NCBI GenBank assembly: GCA_040954595.2 | Contig: CM082597.2 | Location: 7,564,001 to 7,628,000 of the forward strand | Direction of reading: 5' to 3' | Length of the DNA stretch: 64,000 nt | Origin: Balanoglossus misakiensis | Taxonomy: Eukaryota; Hemichordata | Shown here: in pieces, positions 24,701 through 33,366 of the stretch | Position numbering within the stretch: position 1 is the first letter of the stretch | Layout: each line of letters begins with the position of its first letter | Notes under the pieces: generated by a model | Seen by the model: only the letters and a program-made list of their open reading frames with translations | Database searches by the model: none | What the model was told of the DNA's origin: nothing | Made by a program: the position numbers and the translations under genes

Positions 24701-27563
24701 GTTGACTGCAATCTACATGTAGTATTAATGCATCAGCCATACTCCTCACCGACTGCTTTGTTCTGAGTACCACGACCGCTTTTGGTGATGAAACATAGTG
24801 TGGCACCTGAAAATTGGCAGTCTTGTCCAAAACTAATGCCAAGAGAACCAAAATGGTTGAACTTCATATCAAATTGTGAATTGGAAACAAGTAAGCCATG
24901 AGTGTAATATGGTGTAAAACACCACAAGTGAAATGTACACAAGTATACATTGGCTGAAAAACTTGGCCATACTTTTAAAATATACAACTCTACTATGTAT
25001 GAACATGTCTTTATTTCAATTTTGAATTGTTTAAATGCTTAAAATAGTCCAAATTGCCTGAAAACAGCTCTATAATATCTACATGTAGTGGAAAAAATGG
25101 CCTAGTCCACAACCCTTCAGCCTGACCCACTCTAATGGCAACATGGTTTGAATTACTTTCCCTCATTACACTTGCATATTGTCTTTGTTGTATTCATCAT
25201 TACTTGAACCAAGATACAACTGAAGTTCTTACCCCAATCTGATTAAAATCAGATGTAGGGAACGGCGACTTGGTTTTTTTTATGCTGTCGCCTCACACTA
25301 CATCTGACCAACTCTCACTGGAGCTCCTGTTGAAATCGTGCATTCGACCTGGCCAATTAGATTGACTGTTATGTCGACCAAAGAATTGCACTGGGAGATG
25401 GGAGAAATTTTGTAGTGTGAGGCGACAGCATAAAAAAAACCAAGTCGCCGTTCCCTACATCTGATTTTAATCAGATTGTTCTTACCCATGCTCTCATCAG
25501 CTCTTACCTGGACAATACCAATTCCATTTTATATGGCATGTCGGATTACCTTTTTGATAAATTACAACATGCTCGGAATGATGCAGTGAGAAAGTATGAT
25601 GCTGTGACCGACTCATTGATTCAACAACACTGGCTTGCGGTTAGGGCCAGGGTCAATTTCAAAATCATATTGCAGGTTTTCAAGGCTTTACATGGTACAT
25701 GGCACCACAGTATATCAGTGTTTCATCTAGACAGGGGGATTCGCCCCCTGTTGACAAATTGGCAAGGGGGGACCAGTGCCCCTGAAAATGACGTCACTCA
25801 CATGTAAGAGATTCCCCCCTTGCCAGAGTGAAATCTCCCCCCCCCCCCCAAATATTCTTGTAAAGGTGACATATCCCTATGAGGTAACTGGGGATGAAAA
25901 GTTGAAAATTTAGGGGTTACATATACATGTGTTAAAAAAAATCAAGCACAACGACCAGGGTAGCTTTATTCATTTGCTGTGTTTATTTTTTTTAGCTGTG
26001 TAAATTTCATGAAAATTACAAAATTAGCATTTCTCAATGTATGGTTATGGAAAGAAAATACTCCAATGTTCTCATAGTGCATATACATTTACATTCTTAA
26101 AATGACGCAATCATGTGTTCTGATTTACTTCTGTAGAAAGAAGAAGAAAAAAGACAAGCAAAAATAGAAGATTGGGAACGACATAAGCAGGGAAAAGGAT
26201 ATAAATCAAAATTATATAAATCAGAGGTGAGAATATAAAATCGAATTGCAGTATATTGTTTTGTCAGATCTCTTGCGTTTGAATCAAGTTTTATTCTGTG
26301 ATCCTGTGAGATCTCCAACTTTTCTACCATTCACAGAGTTTGTACTGTAATTGCACGATTTCTCTTTGAAACACTTTCTTATCTTATGCCAGATTGGTCT
26401 GTTGTGGTCTGGTCACTGCCAGTTGAGTAACAACATGTTATTGTCAAATTTAACCACTGTTCAGCTGCCAAATTTGAAATACTTCAAACAACCTCCCCAT
26501 CCTTTAAAATCCTCACCATTAGGCCCTATAAGCCATATTATACTTTGTGTTTGCATCAGTTTGTCATCTCTTGGGGATGCATTCTGTGAGAGTTGTGTAT
26601 TCTTTGTATGATGTCCCATTAAATGGGTGTGGTACCCATTTAAGATGTCACTTGTTCAAATTGCAACGATTCTGTTATAGCTTTCGCTAAGATGAGCTTT
26701 TTAGATGGACCAATCTAAGCTAGAAAGTAAATGCAGATAAAAAAGTGGTAGCTTTTGGGGCTTTAATTTTAATATAAAACAGTTATAATGATTTTGACTA
26801 CTTTTCAATTTTGAATATACATTATAATACACTTAACGTGTATATTCTGCGCTTCTTCACAGGATAAAGCATCAACTCCAAATTCAACGAGCAGTAACAG
26901 CGAACAGAAACCCAAACCTTCTTTGAGACAAAATGGTTTGTGAATGATATATTCTTCATCAATTTAAATTACATGTGTACTGTAAAAGCATTAATGTTTC
27001 ACTGTTTTCGCTGGTTGATGCAACCCCCAAAAATAAATTCAAGTGAAAATATAAAATGGGAATAGAACTCATTGTTTCATAGCCAACTTCTGAAATTTTA
27101 AACATAGTGAATGTCAGCCAAACATGAAACCTGTCAATTTAAATCCTGGTGAAAATTAATGCTTTTACAGTATTCAAAGTCATCAGCAGCCCCCATTCCC
27201 TCAATCATACAGTTGTGAGTTGCTGAACTGGGTCCATCAATTTCTTGCTAGATTTACATCAATCTGATTCAAATCAGATTTAGGGAACGGAGATCTATTT
27301 TACTTGCACTGAGCGGTATTACATGTATTCTGTTGCCACACACTACATCTGACATCGACTAACCCCAATGGAAGTTCAAAAAAATCTAGTGTGAAAATAT
27401 CTTCACTTTTAAATGGAATGGCTCTAAACCGATAAAATATTCAACAAGTCCACTTGACACTTTGCAATTTATATTTTCAGATTACAATCCATTGATGGGA
27501 GGAGGCGGGGGTGGTTTCCGTCCATCGCGGCGCAGTGGATTTGGTGGAGGGGGATGAGGTTAA
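12745..27563 (+). CDS. SELENOS: Selenoprotein S (VCP-interacting membrane protein), Sec-containing
   Basis: Six exons: 12745-12835, 20407-20544, 21274-21380, 26137-26226, 26863-26935, 27481-27563. They join in frame to 193 residues (human protein 189). Residues about 32-52 form the single membrane anchor (FLVQYGWYLLFGLIV), followed by a long charged coiled coil. Residues 84-94, RHEAMMAARLR, match the VCP-binding motif RX5AAX2R. The tail runs YNPLMGGGGGG, then a basic/glycine stretch, then G-TGA-G-TAA. TGA 27555-27557 is codon 192 and is read as selenocysteine, as in other SELENOS (ending GUG). A SECIS lies downstream. The protein recruits p97/VCP to Derlin at the ER membrane for ER-associated degradation and can reduce disulfides through Cys-Sec-type chemistry. 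Introns 1 (7.6 kb) and 3 (4.8 kb) are packed with transposons. Identification is firm. Confidence 0.96.
13171..13392. mobile_element. 204-bp inverted-repeat element with 9-bp target duplication and telomere-like core
   Basis: GTCTGTGTG is duplicated at 13171-13179 and 13384-13392. The element (13180-13383) begins GGATCTGGTTC and ends GAACCAGATCC, with arms of about 50 bases. Inside, TTAGGG-like units face CCCTAA-like units. The 9-bp duplication fits a Mutator-like MITE. It lies in SELENOS intron 1. Confidence 0.75.
13412..13482. repeat. Short inverted repeat with 20-bp arms
   Basis: GGGAGACTTGAAGTTGGGCA at 13412-13431 is the exact inverse of 13463-13482, with a 31-base loop. It adjoins the 204-bp element. 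Confidence 0.7.
14131..14449 (+). mobile_element. piggyBac-like MITE, family B copy 3
   Basis: TTAACCCTAATGCTAC start and GCATTAGGGTTA end, with a C-run expansion near 14277. SELENOS intron 1. Confidence 0.72.
15877..17335 (-). pseudogene. Decayed hAT-type transposase gene (ZNF862-like C-terminus)
   Basis: Minus-strand exon-like segments: about 17333-17304 plus 16989-16861 (split by a family B insertion), 16692-16572, 16453-16252 and 16124-15877 (stop TAA 15877-15879). The last two join cleanly across a GT-AG intron. They read VIPVSTADCERGFSTLRKVKTTLRN then LIHVAVQGP, which is the hAT C-terminal dimerisation region as found in ZNF862-type proteins. The 16572 border does not join in frame with the next exon, and the upstream exon is interrupted by the MITE. 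I therefore read it as a dead, transposase-derived gene lying antisense in SELENOS intron 1. A recently dead domesticated gene is also possible. Confidence 0.65.
16990..17303 (+). mobile_element. piggyBac-like MITE, family B copy 4, inserted in a transposase exon
   Basis: TTAA is duplicated at 16990-16993 and 17300-17303. Removing the element and one TTAA leaves an open minus-strand frame running ALDFIGIKEQIATTLAVLDS across the site, so TTAA is the true target duplication. Confidence 0.8.
17390..17519 (+). repeat. Tandem duplication of about 73 bp (TATGGCTACCACAATG unit)
   Basis: TATGGCTACCACAATGTATT recurs at 17391 and 17468, continuing through CTACACATTTTTAA. The second copy is split by family A copy 5 and resumes at 17870. 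Confidence 0.8.
17520..17873. mobile_element. TTAA fold-back element, family A copy 5, with paralogous empty site
   Basis: The unfilled duplicate reads CACATTTTTAACAACC. The filled copy reads CACATTT-TTAA-AGGGACAAAG ... CTTTGTCCCT-TTAA-CAACC. This fixes TTAA as the target duplication and AGGGACAAAG as the true end. Confidence 0.88.
17950..18640 (-). other. Unassigned minus-strand open stretches
   Basis: Two overlapping open frames: 17951-18223 (contains SVRSYLFSFGMFYNFC) and roughly 18242-18620 (contains YDIVCAVETW). They look more protein-like than the surroundings and may be transposon remains, but I do not recognise a family and they lack clear borders. Confidence 0.25.
19070..19323. mobile_element. 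TTAA fold-back element, family A copy 6 (internally deleted)
   Basis: TTAAGGGACAAAG start and CTTTGTCCCTTTAA end with about 100 interior bases missing, including the central AAAATGAATAA hairpin. Confidence 0.75.
19560..19857 (+). mobile_element. 3' tail of a LINE-type retrotransposon
   Basis: A short open frame ends in SLSFKNSSF before TAA, then an untranslated tail ends AAATAAAT followed by (ATT)n. This is the layout of CR1/L2-type 3' ends. Too short to classify further. Confidence 0.45.
20002..20369. mobile_element. TTAA fold-back element, family A copy 7
   Basis: Full-length copy ending 38 bases before SELENOS exon 2. The left TTAA is mutated (TTGA), the right is intact. It sits just upstream of the exon 2 polypyrimidine tract. 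Confidence 0.72.
20587..20730 (+). mobile_element. Inverted-repeat element, family D copy 2 (partial)
   Basis: Shares GTGTTTCATCTAGA, GGGGATTCACCCCCTGTTG and GGACCAGTGCCCC with copies 1 and 3. The far end is not found. Confidence 0.55.
20844..21161 (+). mobile_element. piggyBac-like MITE, family B copy 5, abutting a family A remnant
   Basis: Ends in TTAGGGTTAA, which is directly continuous with the right-hand 39 bases of a family A element (to 21200). The left part of that family A copy is absent. Confidence 0.75.
21162..21200. mobile_element. Right-end fragment of a family A element
   Basis: TGGAAAAGGGGCAGCCAGAG through CTTTGTCCCTTTAA matches the right terminus of the full copies. The break coincides with the TTAATGG of intact copies, which is where family B is inserted. 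Confidence 0.75.
21720..22823 (+). mobile_element. Inverted-repeat element, family C copy 2 (split by a hAT-like insertion)
   Basis: The left part 21720-21925 and right part 22656-22823 together match copy 1 at 8173-8539. Ends: TTCTCCCAACCTTAAATAGG and CCTATTTAAGGTACCCACAA. Confidence 0.72.
21926..22655 (+). mobile_element. hAT-like non-autonomous element with 7-bp target duplication
   Basis: 15-bp inverted ends CAGGGCTCGAAATTA/TAATTTCGAGCCCTG. TGGTAAC is duplicated at 21919-21925 and 22656-22662. CAGGG ends are typical of hAT, though that family normally duplicates 8 bp. The interior repeats GGTAGCCC/GGTAGTCC motifs near both ends, and no transposase frame is visible. Confidence 0.78.
22932..23024 (+). 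mobile_element. 93-bp TTAA mini-element, copy 1
   Basis: Bounded by TTAACCCTTTCACC and GGTGAGAGGGTTAA. The middle carries TTCCCTCTTTAGAGGTCCAA. An inverted-orientation copy of the same length is at 31542. Confidence 0.75.
23655..24130 (-). mobile_element. 3' end of a LINE-type retrotransposon (CR1/L2-like)
   Basis: On the minus strand a frame reads LHWLHVYTRTQFK, then after a frame change PAYLTDLLNVHTPGH and LWNTLPFGVRTSGN...FKSNL, then stop. These are the usual C-terminal blocks of LINE ORF2 (LHWLPV..RI.FK; P.YL; LWN.LP). The tail ends in an ATT-type simple repeat at 23660-23690. It is frameshifted and dead. Confidence 0.7.
24405..24860 (-). pseudogene. Fragment of a repeated invertebrate gene family (unclassified)
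   Basis: The minus strand reads EEWEEDLENFSFKKAYAEL, LRAPTLTEFLKATM and AVAVLLNGRNKHM without stops across about 190 bases, preceded by a short frame with VRSMADALILHVD. The pattern (RAP..L..L, then LL..RN..M) recalls transposon-linked proteins abundant in marine invertebrates. I cannot name the family. Confidence 0.4.
25226..25487. mobile_element. Family E element with palindromic ends and 9-bp target duplication
   Basis: TTCTTACCC is duplicated at 25226-25234 and 25479-25487. The element (25235-25478) begins CAATCTGATTAAAATCAGAT, which is itself a palindrome, and has outer arms of about 60 bases through GGCGACAGCATAAAAAA. The 9-bp duplication suggests a Mutator-like element. It is inserted in a LINE fragment. 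Confidence 0.8.
25479..25717 (+). mobile_element. LINE reverse-transcriptase fragment
   Basis: Open frame reading LTHALISSYLDNTNSILYG, LFDKLQHARNDAVRK, QHWLAVRARVNFKIILQVFKALHG: the thumb-end blocks of CR1-like reverse transcriptase. Cut on the left by the family E element and on the right by family D copy 3. Confidence 0.75.
25715..25870 (+). mobile_element. Inverted-repeat element, family D copy 3
   Basis: Starts GTGTTTCATCTAGACAGGGG inside the LINE frame and shares GACCAGTGCCCC and CCTTGCCAGAGTG with the other copies. Confidence 0.55.
26369..26640 (+). repeat. Interspersed repeat shared with 19904-19992
   Basis: GAAACACTTTCTTA and TTGGTCTGTTGTGGTCTGGT through GTCAAATTTAACC occur in both places (19904 and 26369), about 90% alike. 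Probably a piece of a LINE. Both lie in SELENOS introns. Confidence 0.6.
27258..27310 (+). repeat. Family E terminal fragment
   Basis: CAATCTGATTCAAATCAGAT then TTAGGGAACGG match the left end of the copy at 25235. No right end is seen. Confidence 0.55.
27555..27557 (+). other. SELENOS: UGA selenocysteine codon of SELENOS
   Basis: The frame from the preceding exon gives GGTGGAGGGGGA-TGA-GGT-TAA. UGA is followed by one glycine codon and a TAA stop at 27561-27563. This is the invariant C-terminal Gly-Sec-Gly of SELENOS, and a gene predictor would wrongly end the protein here. Confidence 0.93.
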
Positions 27564-28258
27564 GAAATGTACACAATAATGACTGTCACATGATGAACAC
27601 ATGACTTGCCACTCATTTTACCACAATGTGTTTAAATAGTCACAATTTCCAACCTTCAGCAATGTCTCCGTTCTGTATGGTGTAACTAAAGCCCCAATAG
27701 CTGCCACTGTTGGCATATTTTTTAATGAAAAAATACTTGAATCTTGTTCATATCTTTAGTCAGCAATTGACAACATTTTGAATTTGTGGAGATTATAATA
27801 ACCACGTCCACATACTGCGATAGTTTTGTGCTCTTGCAATGGACGACTGAATAAGCAGGTGTGCACCTGTTTATTTTAATTTATTTATATTTAAATGTAC
27901 ACATGTACAGCCACAATCAAAGGTTGATAATATGTTTGTTTATACCCATCAGTTTAATAGCTCGTTTGAAAGCACTTTTCTAAGTTTGAAAGTATAATCA
28001 TGAAAATAATGCAAAAAATGGCAGATATTGGGACTTGAAGGTGTCGTACAGAAATGACTGACCTGAAGATCTTTCATGGGACTTGAATCATGTGACAGAA
28101 TATTGTGTACACTACAATTTTGTGTCATTGACAGTTGACTTATGGAATGTTGATGCACTGTAATGATCAGGCCTCTCAATGATCAGAGAAATTCCCTAGA
28201 CGAAAAGCTGTCATTAGGAAAGAATCAAATTATTGTCTTGGTCAGTAACATTAAGGGT

Positions 28259-28578
28259 GACGATCGTCTTATGCGCATGTGCCAAACCAGAGAGTCTGTT
28301 TATAAAAAATGTATACAGTCAAAAGCCATAAGGCAGTGTGTTGTCTTAACAACAGAGAAGATGGCGGCAACCATAGTCTGTGTGGGAGATCGGCAAAAGA
28401 CAGCAAATTGGGTGAAAAGAAGGGACAAAACTGAAGTCTACTTGTACGGTGCGTTTGAAATATGGTAGGAAATGGAGGCAGTCCACTATTTGAATGCGTT
28501 GTATGCAAAATTTGCAGAACATTGGATTGGACGTAATGTTTGTACACATGAAGTTACTCACATGCGCATAAGATGATC
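28259..28578 (+). mobile_element. Inverted-repeat element inside the SELENOS 3' UTR
   Basis: The ends GATCGTCTTATGCGCATGTG and CACATGCGCATAAGATGATC are inverted. The interior includes AAGATGGCGGC followed by a 35-codon frame, shared in inverse orientation with 1690-1965. It lies between the stop codon and the SECIS and should be transcribed. Confidence 0.65.
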
Positions 28579-28769
28579 TTTGGCCTGTAACATACACATG
28601 AGATAATGTCTCCGATATACTCTGGGCACATCCACAAACCAAAGTGGGTTGAAATTTTACCCGAAATCCTCACAATATGTGATTCGACTCCCTAGTACAG
28701 TGTCATATGCTGCTTAAGCAGTGGGAATATCAGTTTTGTTGAGGGGCACAGTTGCCAAGCCTTCCATAA

Positions 28770-28835
28770 GTCTGAATGATGCCTGCTTTTCAAATGGTTG
28801 AACCAACCAATAAAGCAGGCTGATAGAAACTGTAC
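28770..28835 (+). ncRNA. SELENOS: SECIS element (form 2) in the SELENOS 3' UTR
   Basis: ATGA at 28776-28779 and TGAT at 28821-28824 form the non-Watson-Crick quartet. GCCTGCTT (28781-28788) pairs perfectly with AAGCAGGC (28813-28820) as helix II. The unpaired AA lies in CAAA at 28791-28794, 12 bases after ATGA. TGGTT/AACCA forms the extra apical mini-helix typical of form 2. Helix I below the quartet is short and imperfect. SECISBP2 binding here recruits the Sec elongation factor to the UGA 1.2 kb upstream. Confidence 0.92.
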
Positions 28836-30203
28836 AATGATTCAAAGAACAGTCAATTTTATTGGCCACTTCATCTATTTTATTATTTTGCACTGAAAAG
28901 CTCATGCTTAGAAATTTATTTTTCATTTAATCCAGATCGTCATTGTCATCACCTGTAAATAAAATGACCCGTGGGCCATTTTCATTTTATTTCTAGCAGA
29001 TTTTTCTTAAATGATTTGCTAGTCCATCACAAGCATAATACTGTTCTCTCAAATAGTGATATGCTATTTACATGAAAGACAGCCCTGATTGAACACACTT
29101 ACCTACACATTGAAGAACATCACAAATTTTATTGTTGTTAATAGTTTCTCAATTCTTTATCTTTTCTCTCATTTTTGTCCATAATTTCTGACCAAATGGA
29201 CATAATTTGTCATTGCCTTAAGTCTTTACCAAAAATTTGAAGAAAAAAATATGGAAAAATGGATTGGTTTTATTTTTTTGAGTGATGACAAGTCAACTTT
29301 GGCACCCAAAGGGTTAAGTTTACTTTTTTTTTGGTCAATACATACTAGAGACTGAATCATTTTGGAGTTTGTAGGAGATTTATCAGTCTATCAAAAGAGG
29401 AGCTATTATTACAAGTGATTCAAGTGATTATCCTGTACAAGTAACATAATTTCCTTTAAAAAAATATGTTTTTTTGCTACTCACTCGGTTGTCAGTAGCT
29501 GTTGACATAGAAACAGGATTGACTAAAATTGTCACAGTAAATGTCCCAATAGCAAGCCTCTGCAGCACACAGTTCCACACAAAACTCGCCATGTTTCTTT
29601 GATGTTTTGAAAACTAATCACAGGAATCTACTTGTGATACATACAGGTAGTCAACCAGACTTGCAAGTAATTCAGCATTTCTGTTGTGTATCATCATCCA
29701 AACACCACAATGATTCAATTTCATTTATTGAGCCCTCTACAACAAGATATAGTACAATTCTACTCTCTTTGCATAGACTGCTTCTCCAGATAGCATTTTA
29801 TCCTCCAAATCTTTCTTTTCAACTGTTGAGTTTCTATCTCAGGGTAACTAGTTTGGTCAACAATTTGGATTTCAAATGTTGGTTTGTACAATTTGTTTTG
29901 ATTCATTACAATTTTAAAAGTTACTTAATATCCCAAATGTGAATATATTGCATGGCTGTGTTATGTCACTGATATAGTGTTAGAATTCAAAGATCTGCCC
30001 ACTATCATTTCTCTCGGTGACAAAACTAACAATTGGTTGATTTTTGATACTGGTTACTCTTAGAGCGAAGCGCCCTCTTGAGACTATTGTAATACCTCTC
30101 TATGTGATGAATTTAATTCTTATTCAGAAGATAGCGAACTTCTATATGACTTGTCTAGAGTGTATTGTGCAGACCTTATCCAGTCTTGTGTTTGTCATTT
30201 ACC

Positions 30204-30358
30204 AATCTGATTAAAATCAGATGCAGAGTTAGGTGCTGGTGATAGTTGTGTTGTTCTCTTGGCTTTGGCTGTTCTGTTCTCATAGTGTTGGCCCCCTTCC
30301 AAATTGAACCGCAAAGAATGAGCAAAAGTTAAGACGGCACCTAACTCTGTAATCAGAT
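30204..30358. mobile_element. Family E-like fold-back element
   Basis: CAATCTGATTAAAATCAGAT start. GCAGAGTTAGGTGC is inverted as GCACCTAACTCTGT, then AATCAGAT ends it. Same palindromic ends as the copies at 25235 and 45577 but a different interior. Confidence 0.6.
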
Positions 30359-31541
30359 AAGTCGGTTACACGACAGAATGAGAGTGAAGCCATGGCCAAT
30401 CTTTGACTTCTGGTGACAGTATTGGACTGACCAAAATGTTGTCGTTTGGTCTTGTTTCTGTTTGGGGGTAACCGGTTTAAAAAAAGAATAATCCACAAAG
30501 TTTCTTCAAGTTAAGGTCAGTTGAAAATATACAATACATAAATGGTGGGTATTGTGCAATTTTGAGAACATGTCTTGTTACAGACAACATGGTTATCAAG
30601 TCGAATAAATGTTTTTGAATACTTTTTAAAAAAAATTGTCCAAAGACTGAATGAATGTTAACTGAGCGGCCATGTTTTGTTACTGAGACTTGACTGGTTC
30701 CAAATTCAACACAAAGACTTGTGTTACCTAGTTGCATCTGCAAAATTTGTTGAAAGACTTTTTGCTTTATAGAAGCAAATTCATCAGCATATCACTTTAG
30801 CATCCAAATACTAGACATCAACAAATCAATATTTTCAAATATAAATTTTATTCCAGTAGTTTTGACGTTATATCCTGTACAAAAGAAAACAATATCTCTG
30901 TAATTGTATACTGCAATGTACAACATATTTGCTATTCTTGTTTACAGTTATTCTGCAATAAATGATTTCATTAAATTCTATCTCTAGCTAGTCTTTGTAT
31001 GATTCTTGTCATGACAACATGATATGTTTTGTGATTGCATTGCGACTTATTCCAGCTTGTTTGTCTACTACAATTTACATCTAGTCCTTTGTTTAACTTT
31101 CACTTCTATCAATCAACTCAATTTGACTCTCCCCCCCCCCCTCTTTTCCTCCCTTCCCCCCTCTCTCTCCATGCATAAACTTTCCACGAGACAGAAATCA
31201 AAGAAATCATCAAAATGCTTAATGACAGAGTATGTCACTTTCAAATAGTCTACATTTGTGCTTACATACCAATTCCATATCAATTCACCTTCCACTAAAT
31301 TTGATGTCATAATTTATTAACCTCAGAATTTGTTGTCGTCATTCTTGAAAATGTTGGATTTCTGTTGAAATTTAATTAATTTGATATTTTCTGTTGAAAT
31401 TTAATTAATTTGATGTTAACTAGCATACATGGGAGAAAAGTGGAGAACACTTAGATATTATGAAAAACTGACCAGTTATATGTTAATTGATGTAAGATCA
31501 CAATCTCTTGTAATATATCGTACTGATTATTGTATGCACTT

Positions 31542-31634
31542 TTAACCCTTTCACCACCATGGTTCAGTCCAAACCTATTATTTTCTATGGTAAGGCTGGA
31601 CCTCTAAAGAGGGAACTAGGGGTGGAATGGTTAA
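31542..31634 (-). mobile_element. 93-bp TTAA mini-element, copy 2
   Basis: Same length as copy 1 at 22932 with its middle reversed (GGACCTCTAAAGAGGGAACT). TTAACCCTTTCACC start, GGTTAA end. Confidence 0.75.
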
Positions 31635-33366
31635 AACATGTCTTGAATTTGAACTCTTTGAAAATCAAGAAGAAATATCTGAGGCTCCAATGACAATGAG
31701 TGGTAAGAGAAGTACTATACATTAATACTGAATTGGGAAATTGAAAATGTCCAACTCCACAAAAATTGAAATTGTTGAGTTTCACCAAAAGGACAATGCC
31801 CATATTTGGTTTGAACAGTACATGTACTTCTGCATGGAGTTAAGACTAAGATTATTTCCTGACAATGTTGATAAGTTTGTACAGAACAAGAAACCACAGT
31901 TGATACCAAAAACAAAAATTGCATGATTTCATTCCAAAATGACTCTAATTCAGTTTTTTCCTCCAATGTATCAACTCCCATTTCATGTTCTACTCTGGAG
32001 AGCTTTATGAAATGTTCAGTCTTTAGATTCTTAACAAAGCATGTATGTGAGTAAAGGCTATTGTTATTGTTGACAAATGAATTCAAATCCAGAATTCAGT
32101 TATCACCAATAACAATGCTGATTACTACAAACAGGCTGTGTTGAAAAACAAAAATACTGACAGAGCAATTCTTTATGTTTTACAGAGTAGAACAAAAAAA
32201 ACCAAAGTGAAAAATACTGAGAAAATAGCACAATGTTTCAGTTACCAGTGTTTTGAAACAGAGATTGGAGATGGTCTAGCATTTGCACGCAACACAGAAA
32301 ATGGAAAAGATTCCAAGTCATGAGACTTGGTCAAGTTGGGATTTAGTGCCATGGCATACAGTCTGATAAAACTTCTGTTTATAAAGTACTGATGCAGAAA
32401 TATTCACAAAATATCTTAAAATGCTACACTGTAAGTTTTTTATTCAACACCTCAAATAGTTTCTCTGATGTCTGTTGTCTTGGAAATTACCACTAAAACA
32501 CTAACCCTGCCAAACTCTAAACTGGAAAAAATTGAAAAAGACTCGTCTGGCACACAACTTTAATACTGCATGTCACAGTTGTGATGACTTCCATGTGTGT
32601 GTGCATGTACACACTCTTGAATAAATAATACAAAATGTATATAAAAGTAGTATTGGGATCAGTTTTGCAGTTTCCATGGAAACATTTGCTCTGACTCACG
32701 CAGTGCAAATCACCAGTTCCTTCTCAGCAAGGACAGCCCTCACTTGTTGAAGACGTTAAATTGTGTCATTATTTTAGTTATCTTTGTTCTGTGAGAGAAA
32801 TCAACACTGAGGCTGGATCTCTAAAGAGGGAACTGGGGATGGAAAGGTTAAAATTGTTGTTGTTCTGCAAAATAATTGCATTGTTTTTTTACAGCTGTAC
32901 TCTAATACTCTTGTTGTGGACATACTGAGAATTATACACTTCCACTTCAATGGGCCACTTTCAGTGAATACCAGAAGTTATTTTCTGGAACTATAATTCT
33001 CACATGTGTATGAAACATGTGATTTGAGCTGTCAAGAACACTTTTCAATAAGCAGAAAACATTTCAAGAACTAATCAAATGGTACCAAAATAATGAAACA
33101 AGTTATGGATTCTGTCCATACATGCTTGTTGGTGGTAGCACAAAGCAAATGACCTCACATGACCTGAAGTTGTCACCATCGTTCGACCAATAACAAAACA
33201 AGCACTTGTAAGAAACAATATTCCTCTTGTCTGAACTAAATGAATTGATGGCAAGAGTTCGACTTTCCTTCACTGTTTCTTGTCACTCAGTGTGTTGTAT
33301 CACAACAATTGCGACACATCTCTGTGAATATGTTGGCTTGTCACCTCAAGATGGCACTATTTGCAG

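Larger units (their letters stand above)
27564..28963 (+). other. SELENOS: SELENOS 3' UTR
   Basis: The UTR runs from the stop to a poly(A) signal AATAAA at 28958-28963. Another AATAAA (28809-28814) sits inside the SECIS stem. The region contains an inverted-repeat element (28259-28578) and the SECIS, and I see no other conserved structure. The end point is inferred from the signal only. Confidence 0.6.
28981..33366. other. Intergenic region between convergent SELENOS and BCL3
   Basis: AT-rich, with no open frame resembling a gene. It holds a family E-like fold-back (30204-30358), a C-run (31131-31160), a 29-bp tandem duplication near 31360-31415, a 93-bp TTAA element (31542) and a half copy near 32812-32851. 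Part of it is probably BCL3 3' UTR, but I cannot place a poly(A) site with confidence. Confidence 0.6.

Noticed and set aside
27541-27557. SELENOS ending at the TGA at 27555
   Set aside because: The following Gly codon plus TAA and the downstream SECIS show that the TGA is selenocysteine.
28163-28468. 101-codon ORF after SELENOS
   Set aside because: It lies in the 3' UTR and spans an inverted-repeat element. Only the short MAATI frame is shared with another copy, which is a repeat signal.
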